A DNA stretch of 63,458 nucleotides from Bacteroidales bacterium (GCA_024413595.1 JAKSUC010000014.1:1-63458), one strand, 5' to 3'; positions 9,151 through 18,267 are shown, counted from the stretch's first letter. Notes: a model not told the origin generated them from the letters alone. A program made the numbers and translations.

Positions 9151-9744
9151 ATGAATTTTCGTATTTTTATAGCTATTGCTTGTTGCGCTTTGGTTTCTTG
9201 CAACAATGGTGTAAAAACTCAAAGTGAAAACTCTGATAATAAATCAGAACAAACAGAAAACATTGTAACAAAAGAAGGTTTTGTTATGGCTGATGGTAAA
9301 ACTTTTGACTTAAAAGGTAAGGTTAAAGAAGTAAAAGTTTTATTTTCTGATGAATATATTCCTGATTATACTTTAAATTTTGACAATGAAGGAAAACTTG
9401 TAAGTTGTTCTTTGTCAGAGAATGTTAATGCTGAACGCAAAGACAATAAGTTATTTAGTTATCAAAATGGCGATTATTCATATACTTTTGAATATAATGA
9501 TAATGGTTTTCCTATTAAAAAAGAAGAGTTGTGCGAGGAAGCATTATTAATATATGAATTAACTTATAATGAAAATGATGAACTAATTTCAGAAGTATTT
9601 GAAACTGGTTCACCTGATGATCCTTATGTTCATAAATTTGTTATTGAAGAAACTGATGCAAAAGGCAATTGGACAAAACGCAAAATGAATATGGGAAATG
9701 GCGATTTTTGTTGGACTGAAACTCGTGAAATAGTTTATTACTAA
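9151..9744 (+). CDS. Putative lipoprotein, tandem paralogue B
   Basis: This 197-aa protein is a paralogue of the gene at 8507. It has a lipoprotein signal (FIAIACCALVSC), the same linker (SENSDNKSEQTEN) and the same hairpin phrases (YTLNFDNEGKLVSC, YTFEYNDNGFP, YELTYNENDELISE). Both end in ETREIVYY. The main differences are in the lipobox and the 150-175 region, where this copy has SPDDPYVHKF. It lies 36 nt upstream of the carboxylesterase and is likely cotranscribed with it. Function unknown. Confidence 0.75.
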   Translation: MNFRIFIAIACCALVSCNNGVKTQSENSDNKSEQTENIVTKEGFVMADGKTFDLKGKVKEVKVLFSDEYIPDYTLNFDNEGKLVSCSLSENVNAERKDNKLFSYQNGDYSYTFEYNDNGFPIKKEELCEEALLIYELTYNENDELISEVFETGSPDDPYVHKFVIEETDAKGNWTKRKMNMGNGDFCWTETREIVYY

Positions 9745-9780
9745 ACTATTTTTTGTAAATACACTTATAATTAACAAGAT

Positions 9781-11265
9781 ATGAAAAAGTTTTTTTTATT
9801 AGCAATCAGTGTTATGATGCTAACATCTTGTGCCACAAAAGTTAGTGAAAAATCAAATCCAATTTTAACTATCGAAGGTGGACAAGTTCAAGGCGTAAAT
9901 ACTGATATTGAAGGAGTTACCGTATATCGCGGAATTCCATTTGCAGCACCTCCAATTGGTAAAAATCGTTGGCGTGCACCACAACCTGTTATTCCTTGGC
10001 AAGGTGTTAAAGTTTGTGACAAATTTGGTCATCCTGCATTTCAAGGTGCGCACTATCCTGGTGGATACACAACAGAATGGGGATATGGCGACGAAGCACC
10101 TTACAGCGAAGATTGTCTATATTTAAATGTTTGGACAAAAGCATCTGCTCAACCTGAAAAAAAATTGCCTGTTGCAATTTGGATTTTTGGTGGAGGAATG
10201 CGTGAAGGTTGGGGTTCTGAACCTGAATTTGACGGTCAAGAATGGGCTGCAAAAGACGTTGTTTTAGTTTCGTTTAATTATAGAGTTGGTCCATTTGGAT
10301 TTTTTGCTCATCCAGAACTTTCGGCAGAAGATCCTGAACATGCAACTGGAAACTGGGGAACTCTTGACCAAATTGAAGCTATGAAATGGGTTAAAAAGAA
10401 TATTGCTCAATTTGGCGGTGATCCTGATAATGTTATGATTTTTGGACAAAGTGCTGGTGGACGTAGTGTTAAATTTTTAAGTGCTTCTCCTCTTACAAAA
10501 GGTCTTTTTAATAAGGCTGTTATTATGAGTGGAAGTGGTTTAGTGAAACCTCGCCCAGCTGAAGAAGTGGCTAATAATCAAATGCCAGGTTTTCCAATGC
10601 AAGCTCAATTAACTTTGGCAGAAGCTGAACAATCTATTAAAGAAGTGGCTGATTGGGCAAATCTTAAAACTCTAGAACAATTGCGAAATGCTTCAACAGA
10701 AGTAATTTATTCTCTTGGAACTGTTTATCAGAATGTTACAGGAAAACGTAGTTGTTTAACAGCAGCTCCAATTTCGCCATATATTGATGGTTATGTTTTA
10801 GAAAAATCTTTTGATGATGCTTGTCTTGATAATACACTTGCACAAGTTCCATACATGATTGGTTGTACTCTTAATGATCCTGGAAATATGGGAGAACAAA
10901 TCAAAGATTTTTGTTTAAATCGTCAAGAATTTGGAGGTAAAGCATGGGCATATCAATTTGCACGTCCATTGCCTGATGATGGAAGTCATCCAGAAGATTA
11001 TTTGAAAGGAGCTTTCCACTCTTCTGATTTGTGGTTTGTTTTTAAATCTTTGAAACATTGTTGGAGACCTTGGACAAAAGGTGATTGGGATTTGTCGGAA
11101 AAAATGTTGACTGCATGGTCTAATTTTGCTAAATATAGCAATCCTAATGGCGAAAACGATGGTGATTGGAAACCTTATACAAGTGAAAAAGGTGAATTTA
11201 TGCGTTTTAAATTAGATGAAACTGATAATGAAGCTTCTTCGCTTGGCGATATTTTAGTTCCGTAA
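9781..11265 (+). CDS. Type-B carboxylesterase lipoprotein
   Basis: This 494-aa protein starts with a lipoprotein signal peptide (MKKFFLLAISVMMLTSC). The rest is a complete type-B carboxylesterase alpha/beta-hydrolase: the GIPFAAPPIG start of the fold, SEDCLYLNVWT, the oxyanion-hole region WIFGGGMREGWG, and the nucleophile elbow FGQSAGG holding the catalytic Ser. It presumably hydrolyses carboxylic esters at the cell surface; the family includes feruloyl and acetyl esterases acting on plant polymers, but substrate cannot be deduced. It ends the cluster with the two small lipoproteins and is followed by a strong terminator. Confidence 0.9.
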   Translation: MKKFFLLAISVMMLTSCATKVSEKSNPILTIEGGQVQGVNTDIEGVTVYRGIPFAAPPIGKNRWRAPQPVIPWQGVKVCDKFGHPAFQGAHYPGGYTTEWGYGDEAPYSEDCLYLNVWTKASAQPEKKLPVAIWIFGGGMREGWGSEPEFDGQEWAAKDVVLVSFNYRVGPFGFFAHPELSAEDPEHATGNWGTLDQIEAMKWVKKNIAQFGGDPDNVMIFGQSAGGRSVKFLSASPLTKGLFNKAVIMSGSGLVKPRPAEEVANNQMPGFPMQAQLTLAEAEQSIKEVADWANLKTLEQLRNASTEVIYSLGTVYQNVTGKRSCLTAAPISPYIDGYVLEKSFDDACLDNTLAQVPYMIGCTLNDPGNMGEQIKDFCLNRQEFGGKAWAYQFARPLPDDGSHPEDYLKGAFHSSDLWFVFKSLKHCWRPWTKGDWDLSEKMLTAWSNFAKYSNPNGENDGDWKPYTSEKGEFMRFKLDETDNEASSLGDILVP

Positions 11266-11283
11266 TCTATAAACTTTATTATA

Positions 11284-11323
11284 AAAAAAGTGCAATTCAT
11301 TTTTTGGATTGCACTTTTTTTTT
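11284..11323 (+). terminator. Terminator after the carboxylesterase
   Basis: The stem AAAGTGCAATTC / GGATTGCACTTT closes a T-rich loop and is followed by a run of T residues. Confidence 0.85.
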
Positions 11324-11429
11324 ATTCCTATATTACATAATATTAATTTAATATATTTGTCTATATAATTAGAACTTAATTATTTTTATTTGTATAAAAA
11401 AAATTATTAATCATAAACACGTTTTAAAA

Positions 11430-12371
11430 ATGAAAATTACAAACATTCTTATTTTAACTATTTCTGTTGGGTTGTTGACATCTTGTGGTGGAAACAACAA
11501 TAAAGCAGAAAATAAGCAAGCTATTGATACTAATATTGTTGATAGCTCTTTTGCTAAAACTAATATTGTTGATAGTGTTTCTTTGGAAAATGATAAAACT
11601 TTGAGTAGTAGTAAATTAGAAGAAACTCCTGCTCCTTCTTTTGGTTGTCAATCTACGCCAATTGATGTTTCAAATACAAAATCTCATAATCTTAAAGAAG
11701 TGATTGTGCATTCTCCAAAAGAATTTTTTAAATCAGTTTATAATAATAATACTAAAATTATTATTGATTTTGATGATACAATTAGAGAAAATCTTTCTTT
11801 AGAATTTGTAAAAAATCTTACTATTGAAGGCGGTAGAGAACATAAAACTGTTTTTGCTACAAAACCAAATACTCTTGCTAGTATTGATATTATTGATTGT
11901 AATAATATTACATTGAGAAATCTTGAAATTGGTCAAAAGGTTATGCCTAAAAAGGGTAGTGGCGCTTCTATTTATTTTGATAATACTAAAAATGTTACTA
12001 TTGATAGATGTAAAATTTATAATGGTGATTATGGTATAAGTTTTACTGGTGATGATATTTGTAATGTATATAATACTGAATTTTGCAATATTTTACAACA
12101 TGGTGTTTTTATTAAAAGACCTAAAAATATTTCGTTTGTAAATTGTGATTTTCATGATTGTGGAAATCCAATAAATTTGGTGAATGTTATAAATCCAGTT
12201 TCTTTCGAAAAATGTTGTATTGTATGTAATTCCTCAAATTCAGGTTTTTCTATAAAAGAAAAATCTACTTTTACTGATTGTTTGATACAAACATCAACTC
12301 CATTTAAAGACGAAAGCAAAGGAAAAGCTGTTTTTAATAATTGTAAAATTGAAGAGATTGAAGGTTTGTAG
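11430..12371 (+). CDS. Putative lipoprotein with right-handed beta-helix
   Basis: This 313-aa protein has a lipoprotein signal peptide (MKITNILILTISVGLLTSC) and a low-complexity linker. From about residue 100 it shows regular coils of 20-25 residues rich in Asn, Ile and Thr (for example NITLRNLEIG, KNVTIDRCKIYNGDYGISF, ISFVNCDFHDCGNP), typical of parallel beta-helix proteins of the NosD/pectate-lyase superfamily. No catalytic residues can be assigned. It is probably surface-attached; a carbohydrate-related role is common for the fold but unproven here. It is a single-gene unit, convergent with the ATPase gene. Confidence 0.75.
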   Translation: MKITNILILTISVGLLTSCGGNNNKAENKQAIDTNIVDSSFAKTNIVDSVSLENDKTLSSSKLEETPAPSFGCQSTPIDVSNTKSHNLKEVIVHSPKEFFKSVYNNNTKIIIDFDDTIRENLSLEFVKNLTIEGGREHKTVFATKPNTLASIDIIDCNNITLRNLEIGQKVMPKKGSGASIYFDNTKNVTIDRCKIYNGDYGISFTGDDICNVYNTEFCNILQHGVFIKRPKNISFVNCDFHDCGNPINLVNVINPVSFEKCCIVCNSSNSGFSIKEKSTFTDCLIQTSTPFKDESKGKAVFNNCKIEEIEGL

Positions 12372-12406
12372 AAATATGTAATAAATATAAATTTGAAATT
12401 ATTTTT

Positions 12407-12437
12407 AAACTGTCCGATTTTTTTCGGGCAGTTTTTT
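12407..12437. terminator. Bidirectional terminator
   Basis: ACTGTCCGA pairs with TCGGGCAGT around a T-rich loop, flanked by A and T runs. It sits between convergent genes and overlaps the last bases of the ATPase gene. Confidence 0.8.
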
Positions 12438-13809
12438 ATTTTAATTCATAATCTTCTTTGGCTATATTTGAAATTGCATATAGTGGAATAATAAACACAT
12501 GTTTATCTTTGTTATAATAATTTGAAAAATTTTCTAACGAAGTTCTTATTCCAATTTTTTCATGACAAGGTTTTTCCATAAAAGAGAATAAACTTTTCAT
12601 ACTCCCTTGAGCGCTTGCTTTTACTTCAATAGGTATTACTTTTGATTTATATGGAATGAGATAATCAATTTCGGCAAGGGCAGTGTCTCCACTACGCATC
12701 CAAAAATACATATCATGACGTCGATTATTTGTCCAATATCGCATAATTTCTAATCCTGCAACCATTTCTGTTAAAGAACCTTTATTAACTAAATCTGTTG
12801 CAGAACTTACTAAAATCTGTTGTGTTATTTCTTTATTGTTGTTATAATCCATGCTTAAAAATCTAAGCATCAAACCATTATCAAAAAACAAATATTTTGT
12901 ATAAGCAGTGTTAGCTTCTGCTCCTAATGGCAAACCATTGCCAGAAGTATGTATTACAGGATAAATTAGTCCTGCAAGTCTTAACATTTCGAGACATTCT
13001 TTTATTTGTGCGCTTCTTATTCCTGATGAAACTTGACTATAAACAAATTTTTTCCCTACTTGACTTATTACACTTGATAGTGTGAGTCTTAGAAGTGATG
13101 TGTTTATTTTTTTTGAATATTTTACAAAGTCATCTTCGTAGGTTGTTGCAATATCATCTAAAATAGTTTCACATTTTAAATAATTGTGGGTTTGAGACCA
13201 AACTTTAACAGCTTCAGGCATTCCTCCAATTATTAAATATGTTCTAAAGTAATCAACTAATTTGTTATGAAAAATATCTAATAACGGATTTTCTGGATTG
13301 GCATTTTGCTTTTCATCTATTAAACCTTTTTCGTTTTGAGCTAAAAGAAATTCATCGAATGTCATCGGATACATAAAAATTGAATGTATTCTTCCTACAC
13401 CAAATGTTGTTAAATCTTTTAATGCAAATTCTAATAATGATCCTGCTGCTATAACATGTAATTTAGGATTTTTTTCATAAAAAAATCTTAAACTTTGAAT
13501 TGCTCGTGGACATATTTGTATTTCATCAAAAAATAATAATGTTTCGTTTTCTTTGATTGGTATTTTGTAATATGTAGATAATTTTGAAATTATTCTGCTT
13601 GTATCAAGGTCATTTTCAAATATTTGTCCTATTTTTTCATCTAATTCAAAATTTATTTCAAGAAAATATTTAAATTTTTTGCCAAGATTTCTAATCGCAG
13701 ATGATTTTCCAACTTGACGAGCGCCTCTTAATAATAATGGTTTATGATTTTCTGAATTTTTCCATTTTATTAGCTCTTTATCAATAATTCTATTTAAATA
13801 TTTATCCAT
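12436..13809 (-). CDS. AAA-type ATPase with C-terminal DUF4143 domain
   Basis: This 457-aa protein belongs to the DUF4143 ATPase family that is multicopy in many Bacteroidota. Near the N terminus is the Walker A motif (GARQVGKSS, about 29-37), then the Walker B segment LLFFDEIQIC (about 90-99) and sensor AAGSLLEFAL. The C-terminal part has the DUF4143 pattern of a winged-helix region followed by a nuclease-like fold (residues E-IDYL and IPIEVKAS, reminiscent of PD-(D/E)xK). The cellular role of the family is not established. A promoter with repeats lies directly upstream. Homologous relics are found at 8170, 15057 and 43441. Confidence 0.9.
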   Translation of the reverse strand: MDKYLNRIIDKELIKWKNSENHKPLLLRGARQVGKSSAIRNLGKKFKYFLEINFELDEKIGQIFENDLDTSRIISKLSTYYKIPIKENETLLFFDEIQICPRAIQSLRFFYEKNPKLHVIAAGSLLEFALKDLTTFGVGRIHSIFMYPMTFDEFLLAQNEKGLIDEKQNANPENPLLDIFHNKLVDYFRTYLIIGGMPEAVKVWSQTHNYLKCETILDDIATTYEDDFVKYSKKINTSLLRLTLSSVISQVGKKFVYSQVSSGIRSAQIKECLEMLRLAGLIYPVIHTSGNGLPLGAEANTAYTKYLFFDNGLMLRFLSMDYNNNKEITQQILVSSATDLVNKGSLTEMVAGLEIMRYWTNNRRHDMYFWMRSGDTALAEIDYLIPYKSKVIPIEVKASAQGSMKSLFSFMEKPCHEKIGIRTSLENFSNYYNKDKHVFIIPLYAISNIAKEDYELK

Positions 13810-13831
13810 ATTTATATGTTGTTTGATAACA

Positions 13832-13866
13832 ATGCAAATATAAATATTTTTTGCTAAAATCCAAAG
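13832..13866 (-). promoter_or_regulatory. Promoter of the DUF4143 ATPase gene, -33 element inside a repeat
   Basis: On the minus strand TTTG, 19 nt, then TATATTTG (13832-13839) matches the Bacteroidota consensus. The TTTG falls inside the promoter-proximal copy of the 32-33-nt repeat at 13845-13940, so whatever binds the repeats would compete with or help sigma factor. Confidence 0.7.
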
Positions 13867-13940
13867 AAAAAAATCTTTATTTTTTGCTAAAATCCAAAGA
13901 AAAAAACGTTATTTTTTTGCTAAAATCCAAAGAAAAAAAA
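13845..13940. repeat. Three direct repeats upstream of the ATPase gene
   Basis: The unit TTTTTTGCTAAAATCCAAAG plus a poly-A tail begins at about 13845, 13878 and 13910, periods of 33 and 32 nt. The block starts 36 nt upstream of the ATG at 13809. Confidence 0.85.
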
Positions 13941-13951
13941 CTTTTGAGTAT

Positions 13952-13985
13952 AAAAAAAGTGGATAATTTTTTATCCACTTTTTTA
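13952..13985 (-). terminator. Terminator of the esterase gene
   Basis: AAAAAAGTGGATAA pairs with TTATCCACTTTTTT around a T loop; on the minus strand a T run follows. It lies 30 nt past the stop of the minus-strand esterase. Confidence 0.8.
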
Positions 13986-14013
13986 TAATATTTATTCGAG
14001 ATTTCTCTCAATT

Positions 14014-14967
14014 TTATTTTACCAACTCTTTCATTCTTAACCAACGTTCGCAGTCTTCGTGCCAAAATGCTTGTGTTTCAATTGGATTTTTTGCTCCCAA
14101 TCCGTGATCTCCTCTTGAATATAAATGTAATTCACATTCTACATCATTTGCTCTTAAAGCATCAACATATAATGAACTATTTTTGTAAGTTACTAATTTA
14201 TCGTTGAGTGCGTGAGCCAAAAATGCTGGTGGTGTATCTTTGGTTACTTGTTTTTCGTTTGAAAAACGGTCGGTAAGTTCTTGATTTGCATCTTTTCCAA
14301 TTAAAGCATCATGTGTTCCTGCTTCTGAAATTGCTGGATCCATTGAAATTACAGGATAAATTAAAACTGTAAAATCAGGACGTGCACTTACATTTAGTTT
14401 AGAGTCGTAAACTTTGTCGTTGTAATGTGTTGATGCTGTTGAAGCTAAATGTCCGCCTGCTGAAAATCCTACTATTCCAATTTTGTTTTCGTCTATTTCA
14501 AATTCTTTGGCTTTGGAACGTACATAACGGATAGCTTGTTGAACGTCCTGTAGAGGTCCTATGCTACGATTTTCCATTATTTCATCTTTTGGAAGACGAT
14601 ATTTCAAAACAAATGCTGTTATTCCAATGGAATTAAACCATTGAGCTGCCATTGTGCCTTCAAATAAATATGTTAATCCACAATAACTTCCTCCAGGACA
14701 AATAATTACTGCTGTTTTTTTGTCGTTGTTTGTGGCTGGATAATAATCTAGTGAAGGTGTTGTTACGGCTGTAATCCAAAATTGATTTTCAGGATTTTCA
14801 GCTTTTTTTTCTAATTCGGCATTTGGTTTTGAACCTGGAATTTTGCCGTCCCAAATTTTTATTACTTCTTTGGGTGGTTCGGGTTGTTGAAATTGTTGGC
14901 TTTTAGCATTGCATGCTATTGATAATAAGCCAAGTGTTAGTGATAAACCTAAAATTACTTTTTTCAT
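14014..14967 (-). CDS. Secreted alpha/beta-hydrolase (acetyl-esterase/xylan-esterase-like)
   Basis: This 317-aa protein has an N-terminal signal peptide (MKKVILGLSLTLGLLSIACNAKS; the Cys at 19 may be a lipid site). The fold is an esterase/lipase of the BD-FAE or AXE type: an oxyanion turn CPGGSYCGL, nucleophile elbow GFSAGGHLA, the acid in ALNDKLV and the catalytic His in RGDHGLG. The linker WDGKIPGSKPN before the fold is typical of Bacteroidota acetyl esterases that deacetylate plant polysaccharides. No glycoside hydrolase or SusCD pair is adjacent, so the substrate remains open. It is monocistronic, with its own terminator. Confidence 0.88.
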   Translation of the reverse strand: MKKVILGLSLTLGLLSIACNAKSQQFQQPEPPKEVIKIWDGKIPGSKPNAELEKKAENPENQFWITAVTTPSLDYYPATNNDKKTAVIICPGGSYCGLTYLFEGTMAAQWFNSIGITAFVLKYRLPKDEIMENRSIGPLQDVQQAIRYVRSKAKEFEIDENKIGIVGFSAGGHLASTASTHYNDKVYDSKLNVSARPDFTVLIYPVISMDPAISEAGTHDALIGKDANQELTDRFSNEKQVTKDTPPAFLAHALNDKLVTYKNSSLYVDALRANDVECELHLYSRGDHGLGAKNPIETQAFWHEDCERWLRMKELVK

Positions 14968-15056
14968 CTTGTTGTATTTTAAATATTACATTTCAAAATT
15001 ATATTTTTTTTTATTAAACTACAATTTTTTTTATTTTTTTTATTTAAATTATGGTT

Positions 15057-15566
15057 TTAGTTATTAAATATCATTTCTAAATTCCACGCTTGAATATGCT
15101 TAATTCCTTCATGTATAGGAAATTGAATATCGTCAAGTGAAACAATCCATTTTTCATAATTATCACGAATTGATAATAATGAAGCATATTCTTGTTCTTT
15201 TGTTTTTTCATCTTCTAAAGAATAACAAACTTGAATGTAAATTTTACGATCACCTTTTATAGCAACAAAATCTATTTCTTTGTTTTTTTGTCGTCCTTCA
15301 TAAATTTCAAAATTACAACGTTTTAATTCAAGAAAAACAGCATTTTCTAATAAATAACCAACTCCATAAGCAATGCCTGGGTAAAGATAATTTTTAAATG
15401 ATAAATCGTTTACATAATATTTAAAAATATTGTCTGTAACTTCTTTTCTTGCAATTTTATATTGCATAATTCCGTGAACAAGAAAAGTTTGTTTTATGTA
15501 TTGAATATAATTTGCTATGGTTTCGTATGCAACTTTTCTTGAATGTGATTTTTTAAAGCTTCTGAT
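15057..15566 (-). pseudogene. C-terminal fragment of a DUF4143-type ATPase
   Basis: An intact-looking ORF of 136 codons (ATG at 15467) continues in frame upstream of its ATG as KSHSRKVAYETIANYIQY and FLVHGI, which is the winged-helix region of DUF4143 ATPases, until a stop at 15567-15569. The Walker motifs are missing. The surviving part has the nuclease-like end (IDFVAIKGDRKIYIQV). Further upstream another frame reads NAIIQQPMPLKSEALK and shifts out of frame. I read it as a truncated, frameshifted gene, not as a small functional protein. Confidence 0.75.
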
Positions 15567-15650
15567 TTAAGAGGCATAGGTTGTTGGATTATTGCATTTA
15601 TCTTGTTTTTATTGGTGGGGTCAACTTTGGCAATGCTTTGATAATATTTT

Positions 15651-15717
15651 AGATTTTATCGACTGGAGACGAAAAAAACTGAAATTTTTTGGATTTTATC
15701 GACTAGAGTCGAAAAAC
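15651..15717. repeat. Two repeats with inner dyad upstream of an ATPase gene
   Basis: GATTTTATCGACTGGAGACG (15652) and GATTTTATCGACTAGAGTCG (15692) are 40 nt apart, each followed by an A run. In the second copy TCGACT and AGTCGA form a dyad. They lie immediately upstream of the -7 element at 15724. Confidence 0.8.
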
Positions 15718-15723
15718 TTTTTG

Positions 15724-15731
15724 TATATTTG
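15724..15731 (+). promoter_or_regulatory. -7 promoter element of the ATPase gene
   Basis: TATATTTG matches TAnnTTTG and lies 22 nt before the ATG at 15754. No TTTG is found at the -33 position, which falls in the second upstream repeat (CGAC), so transcription may need an activator binding there. Confidence 0.6.
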
Positions 15732-15753
15732 TGAGAATAAAATTTGAGTGGAT

Positions 15754-16950
15754 ATGGTATTAAGAGAATTATATTTAAATCAACTTATCAAATTTAAAGA
15801 TAAGGATATTGTTAAGATAATCAGTGGAATACGTAGATGTGGAAAATCTACGTTGCTTGTTCAATATAGAGATTATCTTTTGAAAAATGGTGTTAAACAA
15901 AGTCAAATTATTTTTATTAATTTAGAGTCGGCTCAATTTGATAACATTAGAGAATATCACGATTTGTATAATTTTATACAGAAAAAAATTAAGTCAACTG
16001 ACAAAAAATATTATGTGTTTATTGATGAAATTCAGAATGTTTTAAATTTTGAACGTGCAGTTAATAGTTTTTCTGTTGATTTTGATGTTGACTTATATTT
16101 AACAGGATCTAATGCCTATTTGTTGTCGTCAGAAATTTCTACTTTAATTTCTGGTAGATATGTCGAAATAAAAATGTTACCATTTTCGTTTGCCGAATAT
16201 TGTACACTTTGGGAAAATAAATCTAAAGAAGAACTTTTTTTTCAATATATGAAATATGGAGGTTTTCCATTTATTTCAAATTCTAATGATGATGATTTTA
16301 TAAACAACTATCTTGAAGGTATTTATAATACGGTTGTGGTGAAAGATATTATTAAACGAAATTCGTTTAATGATTTTACAATGCTTGAAAATATTTTAAA
16401 AACTTTGATGTCGGCAATAGGTTCACCTGTTTCGGCTAATTCTATTTGCAAAATTCTTAAAAATGCTGGTAAATCGGTTTCGGTAGACTCGGTTGAAAAA
16501 TATATGACTGCTTTTTGTAATGCTTTTATTTTTAACAAAGTGGAACGTTATGATTTAAAAGGGAAACAATATTTAAAAACTTTGCAAAAGTATTATGTTA
16601 CAGACATGGGGTTGAGAAATTTTGTGCTTGGTTATCGTCAAATTGAACCAACTCATGCTCTTGAAAATATTGTTTATTGGGAACTTATTCGGCGTGGTTA
16701 TCATGTTGATATTGGTAATATTAACGGAACTGAAATTGATTTTGTGGCGCGTAAAAATTCTATTATTGAATATTATCAAGTTTCGTATTCGGTTGCTAAC
16801 AATGAAACCTTAGAACGAGAAATTCGTCCGTTTTCGATAACGAACGACCATTATTCTCGTTTTTTAATTACAATGGATCGTGATTTTGTTAACGATATTA
16901 ATGGTGTGAAAAAATTGTGGGTGGTGGAATGGTTGTGCAATTATAAATAG
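15754..16950 (+). CDS. AAA-type ATPase with C-terminal DUF4143 domain
   Basis: This 398-aa protein is a second intact member of the DUF4143 ATPase family, shorter and diverged from the one at 12436. It has Walker A (ISGIRRCGKST, about 21-31), Walker B (YYVFIDEIQNV, about 88-98), a sensor TGSNAYLLSSE, a winged-helix region, and the C-terminal ALENIVYWELIRRG and GTEIDFVARK segments. The frame extends to a GTG at 15748, but ATG 15754 is preferred. Role unknown. It lies directly upstream of the CRISPR array on the same strand; a perfect 18-bp palindrome follows its stop. Confidence 0.9.
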   Translation: MVLRELYLNQLIKFKDKDIVKIISGIRRCGKSTLLVQYRDYLLKNGVKQSQIIFINLESAQFDNIREYHDLYNFIQKKIKSTDKKYYVFIDEIQNVLNFERAVNSFSVDFDVDLYLTGSNAYLLSSEISTLISGRYVEIKMLPFSFAEYCTLWENKSKEELFFQYMKYGGFPFISNSNDDDFINNYLEGIYNTVVVKDIIKRNSFNDFTMLENILKTLMSAIGSPVSANSICKILKNAGKSVSVDSVEKYMTAFCNAFIFNKVERYDLKGKQYLKTLQKYYVTDMGLRNFVLGYRQIEPTHALENIVYWELIRRGYHVDIGNINGTEIDFVARKNSIIEYYQVSYSVANNETLEREIRPFSITNDHYSRFLITMDRDFVNDINGVKKLWVVEWLCNYK

Positions 16951-16968
16951 TATTTTACTAGTAAAATA
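16951..16968. other. Perfect 18-bp palindrome after the ATPase stop
   Basis: TATTTTACTAGTAAAATA is fully self-complementary and begins right after the stop codon. It could act as a weak terminator or as a protein-binding site on the leader side of the CRISPR array. The remaining sequence to 17105 is AT-rich with no consensus promoter visible. Confidence 0.45.
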
Positions 16969-17105
16969 TATTTTAATAAATGTAAATTTTAACAATTAGG
17001 ATTAAAAAAATCATCTTTTATGAGTGAAATGTTTAAATATTCAATCATTTTTTTTATGATTTTATCGTCAAAAATCATTATTAATGAATATTTAACATAG
17101 AATAC

Positions 17106-18260
17106 GTTGTAAAGGGCTCGAATTTGTCGGGTTGAAACAACTAGATTTCGCGCAATTGCAACGCTTTCCTCGTTGTAAAGGGCTCGAATTTGTCGGGTTG
17201 AAACAACTTGATGTATTCGATTAAATCATATTGTTTGTTGTAAAGGGCTCGAATTTGTCGGGTTGAAACAACAATTTTACCAACAGTTACTCCACCAATC
17301 TTGTTGTAAAGGGCTCGAATTTGTCGGGTTGAAACAACATAATTATAATTATACGCCTTTAGGTTTACGTTGTAAAGGGCTCGAATTTGTCGGGTTGAAA
17401 CAACCAAAACAATTATGACATTTGAGTTTATTAAGTTGTAAAGGGCTCGAATTTGTCGGGTTGAAACAACAACATTTGCGGTGTCTTGGTGTCCGATGGC
17501 GTTGTAAAGGGCTCGAATTTGTCGGGTTGAAACAACTAAATTGTTGATTTTTATTTAAATCTATTTGTTGTAAAGGGCTCGAATTTGTCGGGTTGAAACA
17601 ACTCGATCAATACAATCGATATTATTATGGAGTTGTAAAGGGCTCGAATTTGTCGGGTTGAAACAACTGTAGCGCTTGTATTTGGAATTAATATTTGTTG
17701 TAAAGGGCTCGAATTTGTCGGGTTGAAACAACTTTCTTGATTATATTCAATCAAATCCGAACGTTGTAAAGGGCTCGAATTTGTCGGGTTGAAACAACGG
17801 GATTTCATATAATTAGTTACATTACCAAGTTGTAAAGGGCTCGAATTTGTCGGGTTGAAACAACCAATATTTTGAGGTATTACATCAATAGCTCGTTGTA
17901 AAGGGCTCGAATTTGTCGGGTTGAAACAACAATTACTTATGTTTAACAATTAATGTATTTGTTGTAAAGGGCTCGAATTTGTCGGGTTGAAACAACACGT
18001 CTCTAGAATGTAATTTTAAGCATTTAGTTGTAAAGGGCTCGAATTTGTCGGGTTGAAACAACGAAATCTTCTGCTGTTGATGAAAAAAATAAGTTGTAAA
18101 GGGCTCGAATTTGTCGGGTTGAAACAACAATATCATATATGGCACTATGAACAGTTTGGTTGTAAAGGGCTCGAATTTGTCGGGTTGAAACAACAGAATA
18201 ATAGGAGAACTACCATCCCATGAAGTTGTAAAGGGCTCGAATTTGTCGGGTTGAAACAAC
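17106..18260 (+). CRISPR. Type VI-B CRISPR array, 18 repeats and 17 spacers
   Basis: Eighteen repeats of 36 nt, identical by direct reading, are separated by 17 spacers of 30 nt (three are 29 nt). The repeat begins GTTGTAAAGGGCTCG and ends GTCGGGTTGAAACAAC. Its ends GTTGT and ACAAC pair, and inside them CTCGA (12-16) pairs with TCGGG (22-26) around an ATTTG loop; 36 nt, GTTG...CAAC ends, a U-rich loop and 30-nt spacers are the known Cas13b direct-repeat features. The same features put the transcribed strand on +, in line with cas13b downstream. All spacers differ. No repeat degeneration is seen at either end, so the leader side cannot be told from decay. Confidence 0.97.
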
Positions 18261-18267
18261 AGAAATT

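Noticed and set aside
13877..14065. Minus-strand ORF across the repeat block upstream of the ATPase
   Set aside because: It reads through a terminator and direct repeats and has no protein-like sequence outside the esterase end.
12436..16950. DUF4143 ATPases next to the array as CRISPR accessory genes
   Set aside because: The family is multicopy here with relics elsewhere, and has its own promoter repeats; closeness to the array looks incidental.
17141..18259. Minus-strand ORFs with repeated SNPTNSSPLQ-like or QPDKFEPFTT peptides
   Set aside because: They are translations of the CRISPR repeats; the 66-nt period is a multiple of three, which keeps a frame open.
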